A DNA stretch of 64,000 nt, taken from Deltaproteobacteria bacterium HGW-Deltaproteobacteria-8 (lineage in GTDB: Bacteria > Desulfobacterota > Desulfovibrionia > Desulfovibrionales > Desulfovibrionaceae). The position numbers and the translations under genes are program-made. Within the stretch, counting starts at the first letter, position 1. Every line of letters begins with the position of its first letter. The stretch is taken from positions 453,970 through 517,969 of the forward strand of contig PHAR01000004.1 in NCBI GenBank assembly GCA_002840405.1. Reading direction: 5' to 3'. The notes below the pieces were generated by a model that saw nothing but the letters and a program-made list of their open reading frames with translations, was not told the origin of the DNA and did no database searches. Of the stretch, positions 33,677 to 42,116 are shown one piece after another.

Positions 33677-34768
33677 TTATGGCTTGCAGTCCACGTGGCA
33701 GACGCTGGCGATGGTGCCGGGGTCGTTCGGGAACCAGCGCGGCTTGAGCCAGAGCGCCACGTTGACCAGCCCGATGAGCACCGGCACCTCCACCAGCGGC
33801 CCGATGACCGCGGCAAAGGCCTGGCCGGAATCCAGCCCGAACACGGCCACGGCCACGGCGATGGCCAGCTCGAAGTTGTTGCTTGCTGCGGTGAAGCTCA
33901 AGGTGGCCGACTGGGCGTAGGGCGCCCCGGCCTTCTTGGACAGCCAGAAGGAGGCCAGGAACATGATCAGGAAGTAGATGAGCATGGGCAGGGCCACGCG
34001 CAACACGTCAAAGGGCAGGGCCACCATGACCTCGCCCTTGAGGGAGAACATGACCAGGATGGTGAACAACAGCGCGATGAGGGTGATGGGGCCGATCTTG
34101 GGCGCGAACACCGTGTCGTACCACTCCCGGCCCATGACCTTGAGCCCGATGATGCGCGAGGCCAGGCCCGCCAGGAACGGAATGCCCAGGTAGATGAACA
34201 CGCTCTCGGCGATCTGGCCCACGGAGATGTCGACGACAGCCCCTTCAATGCCGAGCCAGCCGGGCAGCACGGTGAGGAAGAGCCAGGCGTAGAACGGGAA
34301 GAACAGCACCTGGAACACGGAGTTGAAGGCAACAAGGCCCGCGCAGTACTCGCGGTCGCCCCCGGCCAGGTCGTTCCAGACGATGACCATGGCGATGCAG
34401 CGCGCCAGGCCGATCAATATCAGCCCGGTCATGTAGGCGTGCTGGCCGGAAAGGAAGGTCACGGCCAGGCCGAACATGAGGATGGGGCCGATGACCCAGT
34501 TCTGCACCAGGGACAACGCCAGCACGCGCACGTTCTTGAAGACCTGGCCCATGAGCTCGTAGCGCACCTTGGCCAGCGGCGGGTACATCATGAGGATCAG
34601 GCCGCAGGCGATGGGCAGGTTGGTGGTGCCGCTCTGCATGCCGCCCAGGGTTTGCTTCAGGCCCGGGAACAGGAACCCCGCGCCGATGCCTGTGAACATG
34701 GCCGCGAAGATCCACAGGGTCAGCCAGCGGTCAAGGAACGAGAGCTTTCGGGTCACGGACTCGGACAT
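33677..34768 (-). CDS. acr3: Arsenite efflux transporter, ACR3 family
   Basis: A 363-residue polytopic membrane protein with ten hydrophobic segments. ACR3 exports arsenite using the proton motive force. Signatures: [51 protein letters not shown] with the conserved Cys, GIPFLAGL and [23 protein letters not shown]. The unusual C-terminal tail VCHVDCKP adds two cysteines. The ATG at 34768 ends the ars operon as its 3'-most gene. Confidence 0.94.
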   Translation of the reverse strand: MSESVTRKLSFLDRWLTLWIFAAMFTGIGAGFLFPGLKQTLGGMQSGTTNLPIACGLILMMYPPLAKVRYELMGQVFKNVRVLALSLVQNWVIGPILMFGLAVTFLSGQHAYMTGLILIGLARCIAMVIVWNDLAGGDREYCAGLVAFNSVFQVLFFPFYAWLFLTVLPGWLGIEGAVVDISVGQIAESVFIYLGIPFLAGLASRIIGLKVMGREWYDTVFAPKIGPITLIALLFTILVMFSLKGEVMVALPFDVLRVALPMLIYFLIMFLASFWLSKKAGAPYAQSATLSFTAASNNFELAIAVAVAVFGLDSGQAFAAVIGPLVEVPVLIGLVNVALWLKPRWFPNDPGTIASVCHVDCKP

Positions 34769-34803
34769 GGCGTGCCTCCGTATGTTTTCAACAAATGGCC
34801 CGG

Positions 34804-35526
34804 TCAGGCTTCAAGAAACGGTCTGGCGATGAAGTATGCGCCAAGCAGGCTCACGAGCACGCCCGCCACGCGGCGCACCCACGTACTGCCCCCGGAAAAG
34901 CGCTCCAGGGTGCGCTGGGCCAGGGCCGCGGAGCTGCCCGCGACCACGATGGGCAGGCAGTGCCCCAGGGCAAAGGCCAGGATCAGCAGCGCGCCGGTGA
35001 GAACCTGCCCCTGCACGCTGGCCACGGCCAGGAGCGGGGCCAGGAAGCCGAAGGTGCAGGTGCCGGACAAGAGCCCGTAGCCCAGGCCCAGGACCAGCGC
35101 GCCGGACAGGCCGCGCAGGGTGAAACGTGAAAGCAGCCCGCCGGTGATATTGCACTTGACCAGCCCGAGCATGTCCAGGCCCACCCAGAGCAGCACCGCG
35201 CCCACGGCCACGGTCCAGTACGGGCCGACATCGCCCAGCAAGCGGCCCAGGAGCGAGCAGGCCAGGCCCACCAGGGCGATGGTCACGAACAGGCCAAGGG
35301 AGAAGGCCACGGCATAGCGCACAGCCTCGCGGCCCTGAACCAGCCTGCCCTGCCCGGCCACATACCCGACCATGAGCGGGATGGAGGCCAGGTGGCAGGG
35401 GCTGAAGAGCACGCTCACCAGCCCCCACAAAAAGCTGCCAGTCAGGGCCAGGGCAAAGACCCCGGAGGACATGCCCGCCTCTGCGGACATCCACCCGTTG
35501 ATGGTCAGCAGGAACTGGTCGAACAT
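34804..35526 (-). CDS. ccdA: CcdA/DsbD-type membrane thiol-electron transporter
   Basis: 240 residues with six or seven membrane segments, related to CcdA and the DsbD core, which carries reducing power from cytoplasmic thioredoxin across the membrane. The motif [14 protein letters not shown] and the later [10 protein letters not shown] and [12 protein letters not shown] supply the cysteines expected for the buried redox pair. In the ars operon it is 9 bp downstream of the secreted thioredoxin gene, so the pair could form a periplasmic reductive relay. Related ars operons also carry such genes. Confidence 0.87.
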   Translation of the reverse strand: MFDQFLLTINGWMSAEAGMSSGVFALALTGSFLWGLVSVLFSPCHLASIPLMVGYVAGQGRLVQGREAVRYAVAFSLGLFVTIALVGLACSLLGRLLGDVGPYWTVAVGAVLLWVGLDMLGLVKCNITGGLLSRFTLRGLSGALVLGLGYGLLSGTCTFGFLAPLLAVASVQGQVLTGALLILAFALGHCLPIVVAGSSAALAQRTLERFSGGSTWVRRVAGVLVSLLGAYFIARPFLEA

Positions 35527-35535
35527 AATGCCCCG

Positions 35536-35961
35536 TTATTTTCCCAGCATTTTGTCCAGCTTGCCCGAGAGCGTCTTCTTGTCCATGAAGCCCTCGTGCC
35601 GGGCCACCTCGCGGCCCTTCTTGTCATAGAAGATCTGGGTCGGGATGGCGCGGATGCCCAGCTGCGTCGCCAGCTCGCTGTACTTGGTCACATCGATGAA
35701 CACCACGGCGGCGCGGCCCTTGTACTCCTTCTCCACCTCGTCCAGCACCGGGACCATCATCTTGCAGGGGATGCAGGTCTTGGCCCCCAGGTCCACCACC
35801 GTGACCATGCCCGGCACAGACACGGCGGGCCCGGCTTTCGGCACGGGCAGCACACCCGGCGCGGCCAGGGCGGTGGCGGCAACCAGGCACGCCAGGGCCA
35901 GGGCCAGGAACAGGGTCAAAAACGGGCGGCGTCCCGCCTGGAGCACTACTTGCCGAGCCAT
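35536..35961 (-). CDS. Exported or membrane-anchored thioredoxin-fold protein
   Basis: 141 residues with an N-terminal hydrophobic signal or anchor (TLFLALALACLVAATALA) and a thioredoxin domain with the active site CIPC (C63, C66) in AKTCIPCKMMVPVLDEVEKEY and cis-proline IPTQIFYD. The ATG at 35961 lies inside the downstream end of the preceding gene (16-bp overlap). It probably exchanges electrons with the CcdA-like protein in the periplasm and may help keep the arsenate-linked thiols reduced. Confidence 0.87.
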   Translation of the reverse strand: MARQVVLQAGRRPFLTLFLALALACLVAATALAAPGVLPVPKAGPAVSVPGMVTVVDLGAKTCIPCKMMVPVLDEVEKEYKGRAAVVFIDVTKYSELATQLGIRAIPTQIFYDKKGREVARHEGFMDKKTLSGKLDKMLGK

Positions 35962-36179
35962 GCCAGCACGTCCTTTTTCGTCGGCACCTTGCCGGAGCAC
36001 TTCACCACGCCGTCAATGACCACGGCGGGGGTGGCGAACACGCCGAGCTTGGCCATCTCCTGGAAATCGCTGACCTTGACCACTTCCGCGTCGACCCCGG
36101 CCTCGGCCAGGGCTTCGTGCACCAGCTTTTCCGTCTCGTGACACTTGGGGCAGCCCGGCCCCAGAACCTTGATCTGCAT
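35946..36179 (-). CDS. Small thioredoxin-like redox protein (MTH895/TM0996 type)
   Basis: 77 residues, starting at the ATG at 36179 behind AAGGAGAAAGCC. The fold is the small thioredoxin/glutaredoxin-like family with active site CPKC (C10, C13) in IKVLGPGCPKCHETEKLV, cis-proline segment FATPAVVIDG and a C-terminal helix. This cytoplasmic protein occurs in many ars operons beside ArsP-type permeases and is a plausible electron donor for arsenate reductase. Confidence 0.9.
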   Translation of the reverse strand: MQIKVLGPGCPKCHETEKLVHEALAEAGVDAEVVKVSDFQEMAKLGVFATPAVVIDGVVKCSGKVPTKKDVLAWLGK

Positions 36180-36223
36180 GGCTTTCTCCTTTTGCATTGG
36201 GGGGATGTTGGGGGATGAGCCGG

Positions 36224-36817
36224 CTAACCGCGCTTGAGCTCGGCCACGATGTCCGAAAGCGGGCGCCCGTCAGGCGTCTTGGCGCCCGGGTTGATCTCCA
36301 GGAGCCGACCCCAGGCCTTGGCGGCCCCGGCCTTGTCGCCGGTGTCGTGCAGGAACACCACGCCCTTGTTGTACAGCGCGTTCTCGTGGCGCGGGTTGAG
36401 CTTGAGCGCCGCGTCGAAGCTGGCCAGCGCCTGCTGGGGCTGGCCCGCCTCGCGCTGCATGATGCCCAGGTCGGTCCAGACGTCCGGGCTGGCTGTGCCG
36501 AGCGCGATGGCCTTCTGGTACGCCGCCACGGACTTCTGCGCCTGATGGGTGTCGAAATACAGGTTGCCCAGCTCCACCCACAGGCCCGAATCGCCGGGCT
36601 TGGTGGCCGTGGCGATCTCAAGCTCGGTGATGTGCGCCTGGGTCTCGGGGGATACCGCCTCGCCCTCGGACGACGCCCCGGCCCCGGCCTGGACCCTGGC
36701 CCCTGCGGGCTGCCGCAGCTCCATGACCACCGTGCCCGCGAAAAAGCCCACGGCCAGGGCGATGACCACCGCTGTGATGAGCTCGCCCTTGCCAAACGTC
36801 CGTGCCTGGTTCGCCAT
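36224..36817 (-). CDS. Membrane-anchored TPR protein
   Basis: 197 residues: a short cytoplasmic start, one transmembrane anchor (ELITAVVIALAVGFFAGTVVM, residues about 12-32), an Ala/Gly-rich linker and three or four TPR repeats (GLWVELGNLYFDTHQAQKSVAAYQKAIA, and similar units up to 180). Such proteins dock partners at the membrane. It lies in the ars operon between DUF2703 and the small thioredoxin-like gene; the partner is unknown. Confidence 0.85.
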   Translation of the reverse strand: MANQARTFGKGELITAVVIALAVGFFAGTVVMELRQPAGARVQAGAGASSEGEAVSPETQAHITELEIATATKPGDSGLWVELGNLYFDTHQAQKSVAAYQKAIALGTASPDVWTDLGIMQREAGQPQQALASFDAALKLNPRHENALYNKGVVFLHDTGDKAGAAKAWGRLLEINPGAKTPDGRPLSDIVAELKRG

Positions 36818-36862
36818 ATTCTTCTCTCCTTACTCGCCGCCCCGTGGGGAGCCTCAGCTTCG

Positions 36863-37264
36863 TTACAATTTTTCCGCCGCCAGGCGCCCGGCGCGCACCA
36901 GCAGCTCCTCGGGCAGGGCCTCGTACTCACGGCCCTCCACGATGAGGGTGCGGCAGTCCGTCTGCCGGTCCACGCCGCCGCCCAGCAGGTCGCAGCAGGA
37001 CTGGCAGTGGCTTGAGCCCACCTGTGCGCCCACGAGATCCTCCAGGGACTCGCCGTTGAAGAACACCCGGTTGGATTCGGCCAGCACATCGGACGCGTAG
37101 GGAAGCAGGACCTTCTCCGTCAGCGCCACCTGGATGCCACGCGGGGCCAGCTCGGCTCGCAGGATCTCCATTGCCCTGCGCACGCTCTGGCCGGTGTCGC
37201 CACAGCGCACACAGGTCTCAGCGCCAACTGTCATACGCTGCCACAGAATGTCGAGGGTTTTCAT
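36863..37264 (-). CDS. DUF2703 domain protein, cysteine-rich
   Basis: 133 residues, matching the DUF2703 family often encoded in ars and metal-resistance operons. Cysteine pairs: ETCVRCGDTG near residue 18 and SSHCQSCCDLLGG near residue 85, with DCRTL near 104. Together these could bind As(III) or another soft metal. No signal peptide. Located between the ArsP-like permease gene and the TPR gene. Function not known. Confidence 0.8.
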   Translation of the reverse strand: MKTLDILWQRMTVGAETCVRCGDTGQSVRRAMEILRAELAPRGIQVALTEKVLLPYASDVLAESNRVFFNGESLEDLVGAQVGSSHCQSCCDLLGGGVDRQTDCRTLIVEGREYEALPEELLVRAGRLAAEKL

Positions 37265-37273
37265 GCCGGCCCC

Positions 37274-38398
37274 TTACAGGATGGCGTTGAACAGGAAGCC
37301 CACGAACAGGATGCCCGCGCCCACAACCCCGGCAAAGACCAGGATCAGACGCATCTTGAGCACCTTGCGCAGGATGACCATCTCCGGCAGGGAGAGCGCG
37401 ATGACGCTCATCATGAAGGCCAGGACGGTGCCGAGCGCAGCGCCCTTTTCCAGCAAAGCCTGGACCACGGGCACGATGCCCGCGGCGTTGGAGTACATGG
37501 GGATGCCGATGACCACAGCCGCAGGCACGCTCCACCAGGCCTCCTTGCCCATGATCGAGGCCAGGATGCCCTCCGGCACGTAGCCGTGGATGCCCGCGCC
37601 CACCGCGATGCCCGCCACCACCCAGAGCCAGACCTTGCCCACGATGTCGCGCACGGCCACGACCCCGGCGTCCACGCGTTCGGCCCAGGTGAGCTCCGGC
37701 ACATCCTCGCCGCCATTTACGGCGCGCACGTTCAGCACCCAGCCCTCCACATGGCGCTCCATGTTCAGCTTGCCGATGACGAAGCCCGCCACCATGGCCA
37801 CGGCCAGGCCGGTGCCCATGTACAGGGCCGCCACCTTCCAGCCCAGCAGGCCGTACAGCAGCACCACTGCGATCTCATTCACCATGGGCGCGGAGATGAG
37901 AAAGGAGAAGGTGACGCCCAGCGGCACCCCGGCGCCGAGAAAGCCGATGAACAGCGGCACGGCCGAGCAGGAGCAGAACGGCGTGACGATGCCGAGCAGC
38001 GCGGCCAGCACGTTGCCGAAGGCCTCGCTCTTGCCCGCCAGCACGCGCCGGGTGCGCTCCGGTGTGAAGAAGCTGCGCACGATGCCCACGCCGAAGACCA
38101 CCAGGGCCAGCAGCATAAGCACCTTGGGAGTATCATAGAGGAAGAATTCCACGCTGTCGGCCAGGTGGGTGCCCTGCACCAGGCCGAGGATCTGGTAGGT
38201 GGCGTAGCGCGCCAGCCCGGCCAGGCTCTCGTACAGGAACCACCATGCGGCCAGCAGCGCCACGGCCAGACCGATTTTGCGCGCCAGCGGGCCACGGTCT
38301 TCGGAAACCATGGGCGAGGGTTCGGGTTCCGGGTGAGCCTGCCTGCAGGCGCAGGGAGCGCCAAGATCAAGCGGCTGCAAAGGCTTCAGGGGGTTCAT
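37274..38398 (-). CDS. arsP: ArsP/DUF318-type permease
   Basis: 374 residues with eight or so membrane segments. The SO0444/ArsP family exports trivalent organoarsenicals or other oxyanions. The hallmark is TPFCSCSAVPLFIGFLGAGVPLG followed by FSFLISAPMVNE, and a second matching half (GIPMYSNAAGIVPVVQALLEKGAALGTVLAFMMSVIALSLPEM). The N-terminus carries a CAC motif. It overlaps arsC by 4 bp (ATGA). The presence of both this and Acr3 suggests a broad arsenic range. The symbol is tentative. Confidence 0.85.
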   Translation of the reverse strand: MNPLKPLQPLDLGAPCACRQAHPEPEPSPMVSEDRGPLARKIGLAVALLAAWWFLYESLAGLARYATYQILGLVQGTHLADSVEFFLYDTPKVLMLLALVVFGVGIVRSFFTPERTRRVLAGKSEAFGNVLAALLGIVTPFCSCSAVPLFIGFLGAGVPLGVTFSFLISAPMVNEIAVVLLYGLLGWKVAALYMGTGLAVAMVAGFVIGKLNMERHVEGWVLNVRAVNGGEDVPELTWAERVDAGVVAVRDIVGKVWLWVVAGIAVGAGIHGYVPEGILASIMGKEAWWSVPAAVVIGIPMYSNAAGIVPVVQALLEKGAALGTVLAFMMSVIALSLPEMVILRKVLKMRLILVFAGVVGAGILFVGFLFNAIL

Positions 38399-38877
38399 GC
38401 GGTCTCCTCATCGTTCTTGCGGACAGTGCTCTTTCTGGCGGCAACCCAGTCCAGAATCGCCTTCTCGATGTCGTCGCGCACGGCGCGCACCTGCGCCAGC
38501 TTGTCCTCGTCGGAGCTCCCGGCCTCGGCCAGGATGGCGCCGGGATCGTCGAAGCTCCAGCGCTCGGTCACGCGCACGCCCGGAACAAAGGGGCAGACCC
38601 CTGCGGCCTTGGTGCACACGGTGATGACCACATCGAAGGTCTGGCCCTTGGCGGCCAGCTCGGCCACGGCCTCGGCCACCAGCTTGGTGCGCTTGTGCGA
38701 AATGTCGATGCCGCGCTCGGCCATGACGGCCACGGCGAGCTCGTTGATGGGCGCGGGCTCGATGCCGGCGCTGTGGGCCTCGTAGTCCTCTGGCGCGAGG
38801 TGGCCGAGCAGGGCCTCGGCCATCTGGCTGCGGGCGGAGTTCTGGCCGCAGACGAACAAAACGCGTGCCTTTTCCAT
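38395..38877 (-). CDS. arsC: Arsenate reductase, thioredoxin-coupled ArsC
   Basis: 160 residues of the low-molecular-weight tyrosine phosphatase fold. The P-loop is C10-GQNSARS; the redox cysteines are C88 and C95, seven apart as in the Bacillus/Staphylococcus ArsC triad, so reduction of arsenate runs through a C10-C88-C95 relay to thioredoxin. The C-terminal extension (IEKAILDWVAARKSTVRKND) adds about 20 residues. It is second in the ars operon after arsR; the two thioredoxin-like proteins in the same operon are probable reductants. Confidence 0.94.
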   Translation of the reverse strand: MEKARVLFVCGQNSARSQMAEALLGHLAPEDYEAHSAGIEPAPINELAVAVMAERGIDISHKRTKLVAEAVAELAAKGQTFDVVITVCTKAAGVCPFVPGVRVTERWSFDDPGAILAEAGSSDEDKLAQVRAVRDDIEKAILDWVAARKSTVRKNDEETA

Positions 38878-38908
38878 GTGTTGCCTCTGCCTGTGTGTGT
38901 GGGGGGGG

Positions 38909-39292
38909 CTAGGGGTTGGCCGGGGCCGGGGCGTTGGAAGTCTGCCCGCCGGAAAGTTTCAGCGGCTCAAGGCTCCCCAGGGCCTGGCGCATGGCCTTGA
39001 TCTCGGGGTCGTCCTCCAGCCAGGCGGGCAGGGCCGCCAGCATGGCCCGGACATAGGGCGAGGCCGCATCCGGATGCGACGCCAGGCGGTAATGCACCCA
39101 GGAGCCGACCTTGTGCCCCCTGATGAGCCCGGCGTCGACGAGCACCTTGAGGTGCCTGGAGACAGTGGGCTGGGCCAGGCCGAGCAGCCCGATGATCTCG
39201 CAGGCGCACATCTCGCGCGCCTCCAGCATCTTGAGCACCTTGACCCGGCCGGGGTCGGACAGGGCCTTCATGACATTCACCAGTTCGCGCAT
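38909..39292 (-). CDS. arsR: ArsR-family metalloregulator
   Basis: 127 residues (ATG at 39292 after GAGGAGGAGCC). Winged helix-turn-helix with ALSDPGRVKVLKMLEAREMCACEIIGLLGLAQPTVSRHLKVLVDAGLI. The metal-binding CxC (C29, C31) sits at the start of the recognition helix region, as in arsenite sensors of the ELCVC type. The C-terminus is Pro/Ala-rich. It should repress the operon it heads until As(III) or Sb(III) binds; an imperfect dyad overlaps the promoter. Confidence 0.93.
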   Translation of the reverse strand: MRELVNVMKALSDPGRVKVLKMLEAREMCACEIIGLLGLAQPTVSRHLKVLVDAGLIRGHKVGSWVHYRLASHPDAASPYVRAMLAALPAWLEDDPEIKAMRQALGSLEPLKLSGGQTSNAPAPANP

Positions 39293-39332
39293 GGCTCCTC
39301 CTCGTTTCGGGCGACGCGCCCTTCGGGACATA

Positions 39333-39361
39333 GCAATATGGCTATATACTCATCATGTCAA
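39333..39361 (-). promoter_or_regulatory. ars operon promoter with overlapping ArsR operator candidate
   Basis: On the minus strand a consensus TTGACA (39356-39361) is followed after 17 bp by TATTGC (39333-39338). An imperfect dyad, ATATGGCTATAT (39336-39347), overlaps the -10 and lies about 45 bp upstream of arsR, where an ArsR dimer would block the polymerase. The -10 is weak, the -35 is perfect. Confidence 0.55.
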
Positions 39362-39382
39362 TCCGTTTCTTCGCAGTCCAGC

Positions 39383-39412
39383 AAAAAGGCCGTCCGGGAA
39401 GTACGGACGGCC
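39383..39412 (-). terminator. Intrinsic terminator of the 39440-40793 transcript
   Basis: Reading the minus strand, a perfect 9-bp stem (GGCCGTCCG/CGGACGGCC, 39388-39396 with 39404-39412, 7-nt loop) is followed by TTTTT (39387-39383). It lies 28 bp after the end of the minus-strand secreted-protein gene and before the ars promoter. Confidence 0.85.
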
Positions 39413-39439
39413 TGGAAGTAGGGGGGGGGCTGGATGGAA

Positions 39440-39859
39440 CTATTGCCGGGACGGACAGAGTCTGTCGATAAGCTGCGGGGCGATTATGCACCTGGAACCA
39501 GGCTCCAGCTCAGGTGGTGGTTGATCAGCCTTCCGCGTGCACGTGGCATCCATGAGCAGTATCTTACCGCCCTGGCAGACAACAACGATGGCATGGTTGC
39601 CGTTCTGTTCAGCCTTCAGCTCATACTCGCCAAATGGGGCCAGCAAGCTGGGATCATGCTCCGTTGCCTTCTTTAGGAGATCCATGTCTTTCAATGTCCC
39701 GGCATGTTTCTTGACATGGACCGTGGACTCCACCGCGCTGGCGACTTTGGTCAGCGCGGAGGCCATGTTCTGAGTGTCTCTGTCAGGCGTGCCTTGGGCA
39801 CAGGAATACCCAGGCAACAAGACGACAAACGCCAGGATAATATTACGGAGTGTTTTCAT
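39440..39859 (-). CDS. Small secreted protein of unknown function
   Basis: 139 residues with a signal peptide (IILAFVVLLPGYSCAQG). The cysteine after GYS is a poor lipobox, so either a lipoprotein or a cleaved secreted protein. The rest holds four further cysteines (VVCQGG, DATCTRK, SRCIIAP, DRLCPS), which may make disulfides, and a polar helix rich in Lys/Glu. No family is recognised. It is 16 bp downstream of the phospholipase-like gene and shares its terminator. Base composition is lower in GC than the neighbours, hinting at acquisition. Confidence 0.6.
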   Translation of the reverse strand: MKTLRNIILAFVVLLPGYSCAQGTPDRDTQNMASALTKVASAVESTVHVKKHAGTLKDMDLLKKATEHDPSLLAPFGEYELKAEQNGNHAIVVVCQGGKILLMDATCTRKADQPPPELEPGSRCIIAPQLIDRLCPSRQ

Positions 39860-39875
39860 ATGCTGCTCCTGAAGA

Positions 39876-40793
39876 TTAAGCTTCGGCGGACATCACGGCC
39901 CCGTTGTCAAGATTCCAGTTGGCCAGGAAACGGTCCGCTACGGCTGGACCGCCAAGCACGTCCGAGGATACGGCCGCCCATCCCTGGACCACGCGGTCCA
40001 CTGCCGCGTTGAATATGTCATCATAATGCAGGCGGCGGCCGTCAGGGACCTCGAGGTTCTCAATGTACTGGCGGTCAATACTGTCGAAATCCGGATAGAC
40101 GCAGCCTCCCGGAAGGACGTGCCGGGCCAGGGCGACAAGCTTGCTCCCAGCGATGTTTCGCACGATGTCTTCAAAACTGTCGTGCCAGCCATCGATCGCT
40201 GGCTCAAACCCCTTGTTGTACAGAACGCCGTCAGCCGCTCGGAACATTCTGTTCCAAATGAATTTGACATCTGGGTCGATCTTGTCTTCATCGGCAGAGT
40301 CTGAACATGTGCAGATGCCATACTTGAGATGGTCGGCATACGGTATTTCAAGATTCATCCGAGTATGGAAGATGTATGTGTCCTGGTTCATCTCGCAGTC
40401 ACGGTGCGCCTGCTTGTGCTGCTCATAGGGTTCTCCGACCTTGCGATTGACGACAGGGTGGATGTTAACGTCCATAATAACGTGCGATGTGAAACCCAGC
40501 AACCAAGCCAAGCTCTTTTCTCTTGCAAGACTCTTGGGCATTGCCTTCAGAGCATTAACGCCGGACATGAGCCGAACCTTGGTGCGCTCCTTGTGCATGG
40601 CATCGGCCCAGTCCCCCGAATTGCTGGCCACCGCCAAGTGCAGGTACGGATAGTCCGGGCTCACCGCCCCCAGTTCGCAGTACTTCAGCCAGTCCAAGAC
40701 AATGGCCTTCCCTTCATCGGGAAAGCCAGGCACCTCATCCATCCGTTCTGACGCCACATTGACCGCCGTGATATGCGCGTACGCTCCAGGCAT
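39876..40793 (-). CDS. Zinc-dependent phospholipase C-like protein
   Basis: 305 residues from the ATG at 40793, behind the strong site AAGGAGGGGGAAAC. The N-terminus PGAYAHITAVNVA, then LGAVSPDYPYL, GFTSHVIMDVNIHPVVN and EQHKQAHRDCEMNQDTYI, fit the zinc-dependent phospholipase C-type fold with His/Asp metal ligands (H in YAHI, D in SPDYP, H in TSHV and D in IMD, H in KQAHRDCE). No signal peptide. Substrate unknown; related proteins of this fold are hydrolases or have unknown roles. Lower GC than neighbours and isolated from conserved genes, so possibly acquired. Confidence 0.7.
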   Translation of the reverse strand: MPGAYAHITAVNVASERMDEVPGFPDEGKAIVLDWLKYCELGAVSPDYPYLHLAVASNSGDWADAMHKERTKVRLMSGVNALKAMPKSLAREKSLAWLLGFTSHVIMDVNIHPVVNRKVGEPYEQHKQAHRDCEMNQDTYIFHTRMNLEIPYADHLKYGICTCSDSADEDKIDPDVKFIWNRMFRAADGVLYNKGFEPAIDGWHDSFEDIVRNIAGSKLVALARHVLPGGCVYPDFDSIDRQYIENLEVPDGRRLHYDDIFNAAVDRVVQGWAAVSSDVLGGPAVADRFLANWNLDNGAVMSAEA

Positions 40794-40931
40794 GTTTCCC
40801 CCTCCTTGGGTTGAAGGCACCGCCCGCCATTAGGCGATATTCACCATCTGATATACGTAGTTTGCGCCCATGTCTACACTCAAACAGCTCCAAAGCATTG
40901 CCGACAATTTTTGCCTTGTTCATATCCAGAC

Positions 40932-40960
40932 TGGACAACACCGGCCAATACTCCTAATAA
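40932..40960 (+). promoter_or_regulatory. Possible sigma-70 promoter for wrbA
   Basis: TGGACA (40932-40937; five of six to the -35) and TAATAA (40955-40960) are 17 bp apart, about 60 bp before the wrbA start in an AT-rich stretch. The -10 is poor. Confidence 0.3.
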
Positions 40961-41017
40961 ATAATAGAGACTCGACCCGAATTGTTCCGCCAACCCTGTG
41001 CATATCAGGAGAAACGC

Positions 41018-41629
41018 ATGAAATTCGCCATTGTTTACTACTCCATGTACGGCCACATCCACGCCATGGCCCAGGCCGCGGCCGAGGCCGCCCGCGAGGT
41101 GCCCGGAACCGACGCGGCACTCTACCGCGTGCCCGAGACCCTGCCCGAGGAGGTCCTGGGCAAAATGGGCGCGCTGGACGCGGCCAAGTCCATGGCGTCC
41201 ATCCCCCTGGCCACACCGGACGTGCTCGCCGGGGCCGATGCCATCCTCTTCGGCACGCCCACGCGCTTCGGCAACATGTGCGGCCAGATGCGCCAGTTCC
41301 TCGACTCCACCGGCGGCCTGTGGGTGAAGGGCGCGCTGGTGGGCAAGCCCGGCGGCGTGTTCGCCAGCTCAGGCACCCAGCACGGCGGCCAGGAATCCAC
41401 CATCCTGACCTTCATTCCCACCCTGCTGCACCAGGGCATGGTGGTGGTGGGCCTGCCCTACTCCTTCCAGGGCCAGATGGGCGTGGAAGAGGTCATGGGC
41501 GGCTCCCCCTACGGGGCCAGCACCATCGCTGGCGGCGACGGCTCGCGCTTGCCCAGCCAGCGCGACCTGGACGGCGTGCGCTACCAGGCCAAACACCTGG
41601 CGGGCATCGCCCACAAGCTCCTGAAATAG
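41018..41629 (+). CDS. wrbA: NAD(P)H:quinone oxidoreductase, WrbA type
   Basis: 203 residues from the ATG at 41018 after AGGAGAAACGC. WrbA is an FMN-binding flavodoxin-like enzyme that reduces quinones by two electrons, avoiding radicals. Signatures: [23 protein letters not shown] (FMN phosphate loop), [25 protein letters not shown] and [15 protein letters not shown], and [20 protein letters not shown]. Length is normal. It lies just before the cytochrome/oxidase run and could be an oxygen-defence gene. Confidence 0.94.
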   Translation: MKFAIVYYSMYGHIHAMAQAAAEAAREVPGTDAALYRVPETLPEEVLGKMGALDAAKSMASIPLATPDVLAGADAILFGTPTRFGNMCGQMRQFLDSTGGLWVKGALVGKPGGVFASSGTQHGGQESTILTFIPTLLHQGMVVVGLPYSFQGQMGVEEVMGGSPYGASTIAGGDGSRLPSQRDLDGVRYQAKHLAGIAHKLLK

Positions 41630-41671
41630 ACAACGACAATTCGTGAAACCCACAACAACGCGGAGGCACCC

Positions 41672-41983
41672 ATGAAACTGACCCTGTCCCTCATCCTGGC
41701 CCTTTCCCTGGCCCTTTGCGCCACGGCCCTGGCCGCAGACGCCGCCACCGACGCCGCAGCGCTCTACAACGCGAAATGCGCCAGCTGCCACGGCAAGGAC
41801 GGCAGCAAGACCATCCTGAGCAAGCCCGTCAAGGGCCTTTCGGCCGAGGACTTCACCAAGAAGATGATGGGCTACAAGGCCAAGACCTATGGCGGCACCA
41901 AGAAGGCCACCATGGAGAAGTCCGCCGCCGCCCTGTCCGACGCCGACATCAAGGGCCTGGCGGCGTTCGTCGCCAAGCTGTAG
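41672..41983 (+). CDS. Monohaem cytochrome c (first of a tandem pair)
   Basis: 103 residues with a signal peptide (SLALCATALA-ADA) and one haem site CASCH, followed by GKDGSKT; the distal Met is probably M61 in KKMMGYKAK or M71. Class I cytochrome similar to cytochrome c553. CGGAGGCACCC precedes the ATG. It probably donates electrons to the downstream caa3-type oxidase. The next gene is its paralogue. Confidence 0.9.
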   Translation: MKLTLSLILALSLALCATALAADAATDAAALYNAKCASCHGKDGSKTILSKPVKGLSAEDFTKKMMGYKAKTYGGTKKATMEKSAAALSDADIKGLAAFVAKL

Positions 41984-42116
41984 CGGCAGCGGGCAACGCG
42001 CCGCGCGCGCAAGGCCCCTGAAAACCGCCGTGGACCGGCGTCATGCAGTCCTGTGGCCGCTTCGCCTCAAGGCGGGGCGGCCCTCACCAAACTACCCGTC
42101 AAGCATGGAGGAACCT

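Noticed and set aside
40735..40923. Small minus-strand ORF (starts MNKAKIVGNALELF) upstream of the phospholipase-like gene
   Set aside because: It overlaps the start of a gene with a much stronger ribosome binding site and has only a weak site of its own. Not excluded, but not annotated.
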